A stretch of 64,000 nucleotides of DNA from Pseudeuparius sepicola (taxonomy: Eukaryota > Arthropoda > Insecta > Coleoptera > Anthribidae). Positions within the stretch are counted from its first letter, which is position 1, and every line of letters starts with the position of its first letter. A model generated the notes under the pieces. It saw only the letters and a list, made by a program, of their open reading frames with translations. It searched no databases and had not been told where the DNA came from. Location of the stretch: the NCBI GenBank assembly GCA_963920635.1, contig OY987298.1, forward strand, positions 125,497,735 to 125,561,734, written 5' to 3'. Below are positions 31,108 through 40,889 of the stretch, in pieces. The position numbers were made by a program, and so were the translations under genes.

Positions 31108-31294
31108 TCTGACCAATTGATTTTAAAAACTGAAGATTTTCGAAAGTAAGTACACGGTTGCGACCAGCACCTTTCAAAATTGACGACTTTTTAGAATGAT
31201 CTGCACGCTTCGACGATTTCTTCGTTAATGACTTTTTACAGAGAAATGACTGCAATTTATAAGGCTTATATGCGTCCCCAAAAATCAAAACCAT
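31058..31294 (-). CDS. small basic protein overlapping the capsid gene
   Basis: 78 aa from ATG 31294, two bases after the penton gene's stop. It is Lys/Ser/Arg-rich in residues 20-50, followed by a LTFENLQFLKSIG motif. Its last 50 bp overlap the start of the major capsid frame. A short basic ORF ending in a similar LKSIG-type motif before the capsid gene is, to my knowledge, found in related insect elements; function unknown. The tight spacing supports it being real. Confidence 0.55.
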   Translation of the reverse strand: MVLIFGDAYKPYKLQSFLCKKSLTKKSSKRADHSKKSSILKGAGRNRVLTFENLQFLKSIGQNVVNSSGVQCASQSKL

Positions 31295-31296
31295 TT

Positions 31297-32019
31297 TTAA
31301 TGAGTTAAACGTTTCAATTCTAATCTCACAATTATTTCCTCGCCTCTAAAATTTACCGGTCTGAAGTTCTGATCGAGAATGTTTAATGTTATGTTATAGA
31401 TCTCTCGCTTTGTCACTGGTATATATAGCAAATTTTTTGGCGTTTCGTCTATAGCATACCCAGGATCATCAACAATAGCAAATTCATAAATGGTATGTGT
31501 TGGTTGATTTTTATAGTATGCTCCAGATGTTATGTTAGAATCTATGTGTATCGTTCTAACTTTCACTATATTCACAGGCAAATCGGAGATGTGTAATTTG
31601 TTCGATTCTAACAAACGCTCGGAGAATCCCAGCAGTTTTCCAATAGAACCTTCTTTTCGGAAATCGATAGCGAAATTTTCACTAAAAATTTCACACTTTA
31701 AGGTGCTGTTATTAGGTTTTAATATAATTCTATCTTTTTCGACAAAGTTTTTTCCAAATTTAATTTTTAAACTGTTATTTATACACTCTTCTATTGCTCC
31801 TATTTCATACGATCCTGTAGGAATTTGTATAGTTATGTCTCCCTTTTTACCAACAAGATATAGCTTGTCTTCTTCAATCTCGATATTCGGCACGCTGTTG
31901 TACGAATGAAATCCCAACAATGCTAAGCCATACTCATAATCCTCATCTAAATATATAGGACTGGTAAAGTCAATAGACAGCGTTGAACTAAATCCATGTA
32001 AGGTGAAAAGCATAGACAT
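31297..32019 (-). CDS. penton-like minor capsid protein (single jelly roll)
   Basis: 240 aa from ATG 32019 (MSMLFTLHGFSS). It has the features of Polinton minor capsid proteins: YEYGLALLGFHSYNSVPNI near residues 29-47, ITIQIPTGSYEIGAIEECIN near 61-80, LLGFSERLL, and a beta-rich C-terminus. It would form the pentameric vertices of the virion. The frame is intact. It lies 12 bp after the protease stop and abuts the small basic gene. Confidence 0.8.
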   Translation of the reverse strand: MSMLFTLHGFSSTLSIDFTSPIYLDEDYEYGLALLGFHSYNSVPNIEIEEDKLYLVGKKGDITIQIPTGSYEIGAIEECINNSLKIKFGKNFVEKDRIILKPNNSTLKCEIFSENFAIDFRKEGSIGKLLGFSERLLESNKLHISDLPVNIVKVRTIHIDSNITSGAYYKNQPTHTIYEFAIVDDPGYAIDETPKNLLYIPVTKREIYNITLNILDQNFRPVNFRGEEIIVRLELKRLTH

Positions 32020-32031
32020 CGTCTTCTCGTC

Positions 32032-32397
32032 TTAACTGTCACCTTTATACAGAAACTCGAGACACAAATGCCCGCAATTTATTTCATCAAAATTCTGATA
32101 AGAATCGTTATTATATATTATTTTTACGTTCTTTCCCAAATACTGAACCAATTCTTTGGGCGGTTTCAAATTACCAAAACTGTCAAAGTACTTGACGATA
32201 TTTCCTCTTTTCTGATAGGCTACCCAGTGAGTTCCCGGATTTCGCTGAACATCCAAATTTAAAATGACCGACTCGTTTTTTCTCACCTTTTTAGGTAGCG
32301 TGTCTCTCATAAATACGCCTTTAAAAAATGGTATGTTAAGCTTTGCCGCGAACTTTATTAAATCTCTATCTGTTAAAGGTCTGTTGGGTAGCCTCAA
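32032..32397 (-). CDS. adenain-like cysteine protease
   Basis: 121 residues counted from the TTG at 32397. The catalytic set is visible: H57 (GTHWVAY), D72 (YFDSFG), Q101 (YQNFDE) and C108 (INCGHLCLEFLY), in the order seen in adenovirus and Polinton proteases. It would mature capsid proteins. The start is uncertain: there is no ATG near the expected N-terminus, and the frame is open upstream into the end of the PLA2-like gene across an A8 run. The overlap of the two genes is 4 bp if the TTG is counted. The start codon may be lost. Confidence 0.85.
   Translation of the reverse strand: MRLPNRPLTDRDLIKFAAKLNIPFFKGVFMRDTLPKKVRKNESVILNLDVQRNPGTHWVAYQKRGNIVKYFDSFGNLKPPKELVQYLGKNVKIIYNNDSYQNFDEINCGHLCLEFLYKGDS
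32042..32049 (-). promoter_or_regulatory. TATA box close to the penton gene
   Basis: TATAAAGG on the minus strand ends 23 bp before the penton ATG (32019) and lies inside the last codons of the protease gene. At the usual distance transcription would start almost on the ATG, giving a very short leader. Confidence 0.45.
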
Positions 32398-33170
32398 TGA
32401 GAGTTTTTTTTCAAAAATAGTCCGAATCCTCCGCGTTTATTTCTTCTTAAATAAAGACCCGAACCTTTTTTGCCAACAGGTTCCATCGACTGTTTCGTCA
32501 CACTCTTTTTAGCATTATTTACATCCAAAATGGTTTTGGCTACAGCACTTGCTCCACCTGCCAAAGAACCCAATGCCCCTAGAGCTCCTAGAATAGGAAT
32601 AAGAGGAAGAAATCCGCCAGTTTTGCTTTCGAATGGAATCAACCTCGGTATCCTCAAATTCTTTTTTCCAATCTTTTTAACAATCATACGGGCAGCTCTT
32701 ACAGCAGCCAATGACGATTTTTTCAAATTCTGAGTGTTATTCAAGTCCTTAGGAGTAAAAGATTTTCTGAGATTTTTTTCCACTTTTTTTACGATGTCCC
32801 TTCTAAAAGAAATCGGTCGTCGTTTTTTAACTCCCATACCCAATTTTCTTTTTACTTTCATGGCAGTTGTTACAAGCCAAGAAGCAGCCTTCTCACTAAA
32901 TTTAGCGTCTTTGGATTTTACTCGATCCCAAGCACGATTTTCCAATTCTAAATCAGCCTTGTGTCGATCTTCTAATAACTTGCTGTTTGAATACAAAATA
33001 TCGTGGGTCCTACACGCTGCGTCCAATTTATTTATACCAGAATCTCCTCTCGTCAGACGTTTCTCTAACTTAGTTCCAGGCCCACAAAACTGATATTTAG
33101 GAAGGTGCAATTCAACTGGTAATTTGTCGATTAAGGAATTTAGTAAACCTTCCCCGTGAACTGACAACAT
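32394..33170 (-). CDS. PLA2-like domain plus hydrophobic capsid-associated protein
   Basis: 258 aa from ATG 33170. Residues 25-62 match the phospholipase A2-like domain known from parvovirus VP1 and insect Polintons: calcium-loop region YQFCGPGT and catalytic pair H56-D57 in CRTHDILY. A long basic helical section (80-175) follows, then a Gly/Ala-rich hydrophobic stretch (185-211) and a C-terminal KKGSGLYLRR/GGFGLFLKK pair of Gly-rich motifs like those of adenovirus-type internal capsid proteins. The domain would act on membranes. It is the first gene of the minus-strand block. Intact. Confidence 0.85.
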   Translation of the reverse strand: MLSVHGEGLLNSLIDKLPVELHLPKYQFCGPGTKLEKRLTRGDSGINKLDAACRTHDILYSNSKLLEDRHKADLELENRAWDRVKSKDAKFSEKAASWLVTTAMKVKRKLGMGVKKRRPISFRRDIVKKVEKNLRKSFTPKDLNNTQNLKKSSLAAVRAARMIVKKIGKKNLRIPRLIPFESKTGGFLPLIPILGALGALGSLAGGASAVAKTILDVNNAKKSVTKQSMEPVGKKGSGLYLRRNKRGGFGLFLKKNSH

Positions 33171-33171
33171 C

Positions 33172-33203
33172 CCACTGATTCACAATACACATAAACTTAT
33201 AAA
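33172..33203 (-). promoter_or_regulatory. promoter at the head of the minus-strand block
   Basis: On the minus strand TTTTATAAG (about 33204-33196) is followed about 25 bp later by TCAGTGG (33178-33172), which ends one base before the ATG at 33170. The leader would be only about 6 nt, unusually short. Confidence 0.6.
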
Positions 33204-33278
33204 ATAAGGTCACCCGAAACAGGACGTTAAATCAAGGAAAAAATATTCTAACCGCGGCGTTTATACCTGCCAACCGAA

Positions 33279-33385
33279 CCCCGAAAGCCCTATGCGGATC
33301 CTGGCTCAGGCTCAAAACCCTTATGCGGAAGCTGGCTCACATATGGCGGCCATCTTTGAGCCAGGATCCGCTTTACTTAACTACT
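33279..33385. repeat. right terminal inverted repeat
   Basis: 107 bp, complementary to 15540-15646 with one mismatch, ending CTTAACTACT. It contains the same internal 15-bp hairpin arms (GCGGATCCTGGCTCA). Confidence 0.97.
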
Positions 33386-33391
33386 AACATG
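33386..33391. repeat. target-site duplication, right (AACATG)
   Basis: Direct repeat of 15534-15539, immediately after the right terminal repeat. Confidence 0.9.
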
Positions 33392-34439
33392 TATTTGTTT
33401 CCTCATCGATTTGTAAGCGGTTTATCGAGCCCCAAACATGGTCTTGCACCACCCTCTGCGCTGCATCTCTCTGATGAGAGACAGGTGCCTGTCGTGGTCT
33501 GCACACCTCCGAGAGACCCATACTAAATTTCCATTAGATATTGGAAACTAGTTTGGTATTGCCAAGATGCCAAGAATCAAAACATGTTGTCCCACAGTTT
33601 GTCACGAGCCATTTCTCTTTAATTATTATCAATTTTATTAAATATAAGTATTGAAAATCTTTTAATATCTAAGGACCTAAAAACTAGGTATCTATATTTT
33701 GGAATTAAAGATCGTTTTAAAGATATTAGATCGTTTTGAACGATTTAAGATTTTCTATAAAAATGTAGGTAACTGCGTAAATTACTTTCAAAAATCTTAG
33801 ATACCAACTTTAAATATATCTCTGAAACGATCTTAAAACCCAAACGACATTTTTAAGGATATAAGATCTTTTTAAAAATATCTTAGACACCTTTTGGATC
33901 TTAGATCTTTTTTCCACGAAGTATATTTTCAAAAAGGATTTTCGCATCCTTATGTTGCTACTGTTACTACATTAGTTTTAGTTTTCAGGCGAAACAATAA
34001 TTATTATGTGTTTTGTTGGGATCTTAAATCCCGGAGTCGCAAAAAAGAGTTAATAAACACAATTTTAAAAAGTTACAGCACAACATATAGAAGTACAAAT
34101 CTAAAAATTGTTAATTATTCAAAAACTATAACAAATTTGAATATTGATATTATTATGGTCGTTCTCTATTAATATGATCATTACACTCTCTCGAGTAATG
34201 AGTCATCTTAAAAAATATTGTTATTTGACATTAAGAGAGATTAGAGAGATACATACCTACAAAAAACACGTATTTGTTTCCTTTTGTCTTTTGCTGGGTC
34301 TTTCAGCTAATCTGATCGCTATTAATCAAATATTTTCCGATAGAGATGATAAAGAATTTGCACAATACTGATATGATTATATAAACTATATAATATATTC
34401 ATTGCAATGAGGACAGAAATGCATATTTATGCGAACAAT
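33392..34439. other. intergenic, no gene recognised
   Basis: Host sequence right of the insertion. About 33400-33530 is of mixed composition with a near-palindrome GACAGGTGCCTGTC. From 33650 on it is AT-rich with several GATCTT/AAGATC-type repeats. No supported reading frame. Confidence 0.4.
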
Positions 34440-34566
34440 AATATACAGGGTGTTACTAAATATTTATGCTCTTGTCAACGCCTACTTAATTTTTTGGAAA
34501 TAAAAATTTGCTAGAAATTGTTCTCAAAACAAGCAGGGGTATAGTCGCTCTGGGTCCACCCTGTAT
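34440..34566. mobile_element. short ACAGGGTG-ended unit
   Basis: It starts ATACAGGGTGTTAC and ends CCACCCTGTATAT about 125 bp later. The interior arms are poor matches. Probably a short or internally deleted member of the fold-back family. Confidence 0.5.
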
Positions 34567-35245
34567 ATAGGGAATTATTACAAGAAAATGCACTTAAGCC
34601 ATGTAACTTTTAATTGTTTACATAGGAATACATACTTTTCTTGTAAAAAATATGAAAATATGTGGAAATTTGGAGGCGTGATACTCTTGGATGGTTCACT
34701 CTGTACCTCAGATGCAACAAATGAATGACTCGGAGCAAAAAGAGCACTCTGGTCGCACTATCGGCCTGTCAGTGAGCATTTCCGGCTTCGAGAATAAAAT
34801 GGAAAGTTTTTTTCGGAAATTTATTATAAAAAACTAAAAATTTACTTTGAAACCGAAAGTACCTATCCAAGCACCAAATATAATTACTAGGCAACGTATT
34901 ATTTATCCACCAGTTCTCAACTACCTGATGCTAGGCACTCTTCTTCATACAATCAGCAGTGAGCTTTAATCTGTTGTCCAGGTACATACATTTGGAGTAA
35001 TTAGTTTATTATATAAATTTGTTAAATATAATTAGAAAGGCAAAGAAACAACGTAGCTGTATATCAACAAACTATATTGCAAAGTTAATAAAATTCTAGT
35101 CGGCACATAATTACTCCGCGTTTGGATGGTTGCATAGTATCGTGGTGACGGCAATTATTTGTTGGTAGTTTCTAAAAATAGATCGTGGTGTATCGGGCTA
35201 GCCAAAAAGTTTTTACCGCAGTAACGGAACTTTGCATAAATTCCG

Positions 35246-35397
35246 TTACAATTTTTGTAAAACCTCCCACAGCAACATCTTATCAAAAGCTTTGGAGATG
35301 TCCAATAGGTAATACCAGACCAGAGGTTTCTCTTTTGTAACATTCTCAACAAGTCGGCACACCTGTTGCTCCGTACCCAGACGGAAGCCAAACTACT
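35246..35397 (-). pseudogene. Jockey-like reverse transcriptase fragment
   Basis: Fifty uninterrupted codons carry two motifs of non-LTR retrotransposon reverse transcriptase: an FGFRLGTEQQVCRLVE segment (compare QFGFRxGHST of the Jockey/CR1 group) and LLDISKAFDK, the motif with the first catalytic Asp. The frame then hits TAA. Flanking sequence shows no further RT motifs, so it is a small relic of a LINE. Confidence 0.8.
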
Positions 35398-35470
35398 GTT
35401 CAGGTTGTAAGTATAATTTCCGCACGTAATCTGGTTAGGACAATCTTTCGACAATCTTCAGATTTTTGCC

Positions 35471-36150
35471 AAATAGAAGGAAAATGTTAAGTTCACAGCA
35501 TCATGCCAATTAAATTTAAAATTGCGACTCTGCGTTTTTTGTGTTGGATAATAATTTAATAGATTTATTTGTTATTCCATCCTCACCCAGCGTTCTTTTG
35601 ACCGGCAGGAATTTGATATTCCATGTCTTCCATTTCTTAAAATATATACAGGTTATTTTAGTCCGACAGATGCCTCTACCAGAAGGCGCCTTGTCGTATT
35701 TTTAACATGATCCTTTCAATTCAGATCACAGTGTGGGTCCTGGTTTTCCGAAAACTGCATTTCAAAGCTATCTGCGAAAGCCTCTGATTTTTTCCTCCAA
35801 CGTGTAGGTAGTCAATTCCAGGTGCGTTGGTGACGTTAGCGATTTTGATTCATTTTTAACACTTATAATTATTTGCCAAAGAAGCCGCTCAGAGAAGGTT
35901 AATTCCCCAATTTATTTTGCCATTGTTAATTATTAAGCTCTCTTAACGCACCTGAAGCTTCCCTGTCAAGCCTATTGTATTCAGACGTATAACCTGAGCG
36001 ACCCTTTTAGCTTGTCCTCTTTTTAGAATTTTTTGAGATGTATAGATGCCGAAAGTGCATTTTGAATACAATGTTGTTATATGGGTTATCTTTGGTGTGT
36101 TTCTAGCTTTAACCCTCTGGGAACATAGGTACTGTGTTAAATATAGTGGA
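35471..36150. other. intergenic, no feature recognised
   Basis: Mixed composition with no gene or clean repeat. The scattered short frames have no domains. Confidence 0.35.
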
Positions 36151-36168
36151 TACCACGAATCCTGTTCT

Positions 36169-36219
36169 CTGCGTCACAGTAGTCAACAATATGGACCATT
36201 GTCAACCACTGTGACGCAG
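36169..36219. repeat. hairpin with 12-bp perfect arms
   Basis: CTGCGTCACAGT at 36169-36180 pairs with ACTGTGACGCAG at 36208-36219. An inner pair ACAAT/ATTGT extends the stem. It could be a structured RNA segment, a protein-binding palindrome or repeat debris. Confidence 0.6.
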
Positions 36220-36409
36220 GAATCATTATTCCTGATATCCAAGTGTGGCTTGAATTGCAGCATACAGTTGTACCCGCAGTTATCCATCTCTTTCGTTCTA
36301 CTTCATAGTTTGGATCGCCTTGTATTTGTTTCGATTCCGGAGACGTCGATACAACACTATCTCGTAGATAAACTGCCTTAGGGAATAAACAAAAGCCAGC
36401 CGTCTTATT

Positions 36410-36625
36410 GCATTTTGCACGCGCCGGGATAAATACCTTTATTTGCTCTATTTTATACCCCTATCCCGTCTCTCTCTCCACGCCCCGGATTCGGAGTCAA
36501 GCCGAACCGCCGCTGGCAATAAACTCTGGGATTTTTTTATCCCCACAGAATTCCGCAATAAAATGTAAAAAGGAACTGGGCGTTACGTCAACCAAATAAA
36601 ATAACTTTTATTGCTCCTTTATTAG
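36410..36625. promoter_or_regulatory. possible enhancer: cluster of CAATAAA/TTTATTG sites
   Basis: A moderately GC-rich stretch has at least five CAATAAA, CCAAATAAA or TTTATTG motifs (about 36440, 36519, 36556, 36590 and 36608), the core recognised by Caudal/Abd-B-type homeodomains. It lies between repeats, without terminal repeats of its own. Function is inferred from motif clustering only. Confidence 0.3.
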
Positions 36626-39592
36626 GGATCTCAGATTGCGTCGGGTATAACTCGAAATAAAACAGCAGGATGAATTTTCTCCTCGCCGGCGGCGGAACAG
36701 GAGTGGTGGGCTAGGAAAGAGCAGGCTGAGATCCCAGGTGTTTGATGTTTGCTTAGCGCCTTTGGCCGTTTGCGGCGTAAAAGGTGTTTTATGCTTTACG
36801 AAAACCAACTAACATCAATAGGGTTGTTTCCTTGTACCAAATTTTTAAAACATCGGTGTTTGAAAGTACCATGATTAATAAACATGTCTACATATAGGCC
36901 TTGTTGTTCTATTAATTCTTTCCAAAGCCAATATTTTGAAAATAAAATTTGAATTTCCGAATGAGAGCCGAATATAAAAATACGTCATTGCGTGTAGGGC
37001 TGAATATTGCAGAAAGCAAAGTGACAAGTGTTCAATAATATTGATTCCTAATCTACAATAACCCATCAGCTGGTCATCGATTATGTTTTGTGGTTTAGGA
37101 AGAAGAAGATTTATCGGTTATGTTTTGTGGTTTGGCGGAAAAGATTTTAAATTTGTAGGTTATTTAAATTTTTAGGTTAATATTTTCCGAAAATTATTGT
37201 AAACTAAAAGACCATTTTTTAAATCAACTGTTATTTGGACCAGGTGGTTTTCTGGCGAGTTTGAGAGAAGAGTAAAAATTATAGCAAGAACAGTGCTACT
37301 TTAGAGTTATAATAACATAAATTATGTTTGAAAATCTGTCTAGGATACCTGAGTAGTATGAATAAGTGTTTTGAACTTTGTTTCGGTCGTTTTTCTAAGA
37401 ATTGTCTGAGAAACAGAGACAAGCGTGTACTATGGTGATTTTGAAAATAGTGTGAAGAGGTGATATGATCTAGAAACCAAGATTATTGGCCGAGATCCAT
37501 ACATACAGCGGGCGAAGTTTATGTCGCTAAACTTATCGCTTATGCCAACTGATTTTATTGGATCTAGTTATTAATTAGTCAATAGTAAGTCACTGCTACT
37601 ATACAAAGCAATAGTTTAAAAGCTTTGAAGAGCCCTGGAGCAAAGGTAGGTATATTATAATGAATTCAGGAATTATCAAACGTGTGCTAATTTAGAATGC
37701 GGAAGAACTTTTATTTTCGCTAAGATACCTAATACATTTTTTATATCAGAATTTTGAATATTGTTTAAGCCATTGCTGGATACTATTTCTGTAGAACCGT
37801 CGGTAGAACCATGTGAGAGCTAATGCACTTATTGTTTATTCAGTTACGTTACGACATAAATATAATAGTCACAATACGGTTGTCTCCCCATGGTTCTTTT
37901 GCTTAACTATCTAAGTAACACACTCGTATATTATGGTATTTTCAGTGCACTGGAATGAAGAGAGTAAAGATTTAAGTAATTAATTGTTTCTTTAATAAAA
38001 GAGAAATTTCACCATACACTACCTACTGAAATGGGGTTTTACAATTATTATTTATGTATGTCTTGTAAAATTGTACAATACTAAAAAAATATCAGTTTTT
38101 AACATTAACAATAAACAGAAAACAACGTATTTGTGATAGAATCTCAAATCTCCAAGAGGCAGTGCGATATTGTCCCCTAACAGAAGGGATCAGAGACCCT
38201 ATTTTTCTCACAAAACCGCCAAAATTCCAAACAATCACATGTGGTACCTATCCCGTTGCTGCACACCTAACCACACAAGACAACACGACATTTTATGTAT
38301 GCCTTACATCAATGACCTTCACAACAATAATATATCTTTGGAAGAAGGTTCATGACAGCGACCTGAATAAAACTATATCCTATCGGGTCCCGGAACAAAA
38401 ATCTTGTTGCCCATTATTATTGCTGCAAAATCTCACAAACACTTTTTAAACATAATGTGGTTGTTTACAGAAACTTTAAAACCAAATCACTCATAAAGTT
38501 GTAAACATAATAAACCTTTGTTATAAATTACACAGAACAAAGCTAGCTTAGGATTTTCTCCATAAAATGAAAAAGAAAGGTCCGCCGCGATTGTTGATTT
38601 GTAGCTAAATTAACATCTGACCAGGAAAACCTGTTTTACATCCAATCAAAAATTCGATCGGATTTATTCACATAGCACAAAAAAAACGTTATATTTTGTA
38701 AATGTTGGAAAAATAATTTTCTGGTAAATAAAACATTTTAATTTTTTTAAATTGCTTCACACTAATCCGAACCGCGAAAGGAAACAAATAATGCCAACTT
38801 TGAAAAATGGTCACCTTCCTTATTAAGATGATCCTTGTTTTAAAGATTAAGTGACAATACACCTTCAGACTGAGTCAGCTACCTATATGTTAAATATATC
38901 CCAAGAGATTAATTTAGTCTACTATTGAAAGACTTAAGACTTGTGGTGACCATACCAGCAGTTGTTCACAGTTCCATATATATGAAGTTCGCATTTGTTG
39001 TTTGGCTAATATCTGCATTAATTTTTGACGTGTATGTGCATTTACAAGCATTTTCTGAATTTAAATTTTTAGAAAGCAAACCAAAATATAACTAAAGCCA
39101 TGCCCGGCATCGCAGAGACGTTCGGAAATACCGTCCCGGAAAAATACATTTGACGTCGTCTTTGCTTATCTTATAGATTGTGCATTGTGCGATAGATCCG
39201 GGACAAACGGCTAAATTCGCCACGGAAGTCAAGCGAAAGTTTTCGATTCACTTGCTTTGCATGAATAAAATAAGAGAGTTGGCATGGGAGAGAGAAATAC
39301 ATTACGTCCCAGTTGAGCCAGTCGCAATCACACTGTGATTTAGGGCCATAATGTGCCAAACTGGCTTTAACCTCGTATTTAACATTTTTGTCGAGAATGA
39401 TAACACGAAAAATCGCTGCATGATGCTTAGACAATTGATTAAGATCGATCTAGCATTCTTTAGTTCCTCCATTAAAAATCGGAATCGGGTTTAGGGTTCT
39501 AATGAAAGAAAATGCAAATAATGTAGAACTTAGTGAACAAAAGTGTGACTAAAAACACCTGAAAATAAGTACCTACTTATTATACAAGTTCC
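36626..39592. other. AT-rich intergenic, no gene recognised
   Basis: Nothing with supported coding potential. A short direct repeat of TTATGTTTTGTGGTTT occurs at about 37084 and 37118. The TSD of the next element (AGTTCC, 39587-39592) ends this stretch. Confidence 0.4.
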
Positions 39593-40240
39593 TACGGAAG
39601 CGCTGAGGGGCCACGTAGTGATTTTTTGTTGCCGGCCGCCTACGAACTAGGCCGGCCGCCTTCGGACTCGGCCGGCCGCCTTCGGACTCGGCCGGCCGCC
39701 TTCGGACTCGGCCGGCCGAGTTCGAAGTCGGCCGGCCGACTTCTACCTCGACCGGCCGAATCAAAGTATAGACCTAGACTTTCAAAATTTCGCAAACCTA
39801 CAAGTTTCCCTAATAACATTTTGCCGTAAAACCTACAAAAAAGTCACTTTACTGAGGTGGAAAATTAGTTTCTTCATAATTTCAACTCGAAAATTTGTTG
39901 TTATTTACATCTTATGTGAACTCAATCTGTGGATACACTGTATACAACCAACGCACATGCAAACAATTTTGTTTACATAATTTTTATTTAAAAAATAAAA
40001 AAAAATATATGTGAGGAATATATTTTTTTGTGATATCGCCTTATTGAAGTTTTATTGTTATAGTAGGTACTTAAAAACTGCCTAAAGGAGTACATATCTG
40101 GTGTAACTAATATGGAGCCGGTCATGTTCAAACTCGGCCGGTCGAGTTGGAAGTCGTCCGGCCGAGTTCGAAGGCGGCCGGCCGAGTTCAAAGTCGGCCG
40201 GCAACAAAAAATCACTACTTGGCCCCTCAGAGCTTCCGTA
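39593..40240. mobile_element. DNA element with GGCCGGCC subterminal repeats
   Basis: The ends TACGGAAGCGCTGAGGGGCC and its near complement form inverted repeats of about 45 bp, flanked by the direct duplication AGTTCC (39587-39592, 40241-40246). Next to both ends are arrays of about 20-bp units built on CGGCCGGCCG plus TTCGNANTC, about six on the left and four on the right, in inverted orientation to each other. The AT-rich core has no gene. A relative with the same termini is at 55310-55544. Non-autonomous; superfamily unknown. Confidence 0.8.
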
Positions 40241-40741
40241 AGTTCCATTCTTTTAAGGTCTAATATGGAATAATCTATTATATTCAGCTTCTGTAGTTTG
40301 CAATTTTAGAAGAATAGTATATAATTACCTAATCTCGTAGTTTCATATTTTGTTTTGTATCACTGCTGAGGAACAATGAATCAATGGTCAACATCATAAC
40401 TATTATTTTCTTTTTATTTAAATATAATAATTAAATGTAACATAAATACATAAATTTATATAGTTTCTAGAAAAAAACAACAATATTAAAATTAACAACA
40501 ATAAAGCAACATTAAATAATAATTAATACAGAGTATTACCACCAAGACTGTTAACAACCGCTCGTCCGCTGTGACATAGATTGTAGACCCGCCGCTCCGT
40601 CTGGACCTGGACACTGAACTTCGGCACTCTGCATCTACGCGGCACACCTACTCAGAATTAGGTTGTCAATGTCATGTTGTTCGATGGCCTTCCACTCATT
40701 TGAAAGTCACTCGAATAGTTGCTGATCAGTTTGTAACATAA
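40241..40741. other. intergenic, no gene recognised
   Basis: AT-rich to 40540, then a less AT-rich patch (40560-40660) with no recognisable frame. Confidence 0.35.
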
Positions 40742-40889
40742 TACAGGGTCCGGCATTGAAACTTTCTTTTCTTTAAGATAAAAAATAAAATTATACATTG
40801 TACATTTTATTTTTTATTATTATTAGTATTAAGCAATAACATGGGAAGTTTGAAATTAAGATGTCTTAAATAGAAGAGTTGACAAGTTT

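Larger units (their letters stand above)
15540..33385. mobile_element. Maverick/Polinton DNA transposon
   Basis: A 17,846-bp element bounded by 107-bp terminal inverted repeats and a 6-bp target duplication. It encodes the set that defines Polintons: protein-primed family B DNA polymerase, retrovirus-type integrase, adenain-like cysteine protease, packaging ATPase, double-jelly-roll major capsid protein and penton-like minor capsid protein, plus PLA2-like and DUF8207-type proteins. Left accessory genes lie on both strands; the right half is one minus-strand block. Integrase, major capsid gene and three accessory genes are interrupted. The high identity of the ends argues for a fairly recent insertion. 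It can equally be described as an integrated adintovirus-like genome. Confidence 0.97.

Noticed and set aside
33450..33500. p53/p63-like palindrome GACAGGTGCCTGTC
   Set aside because: A single short near-palindrome without supporting sites.
39573..40248. Arg/Pro/Gly-rich frames over the CGGCCGGCC arrays
   Set aside because: They translate the subterminal repeats and are present on both strands.
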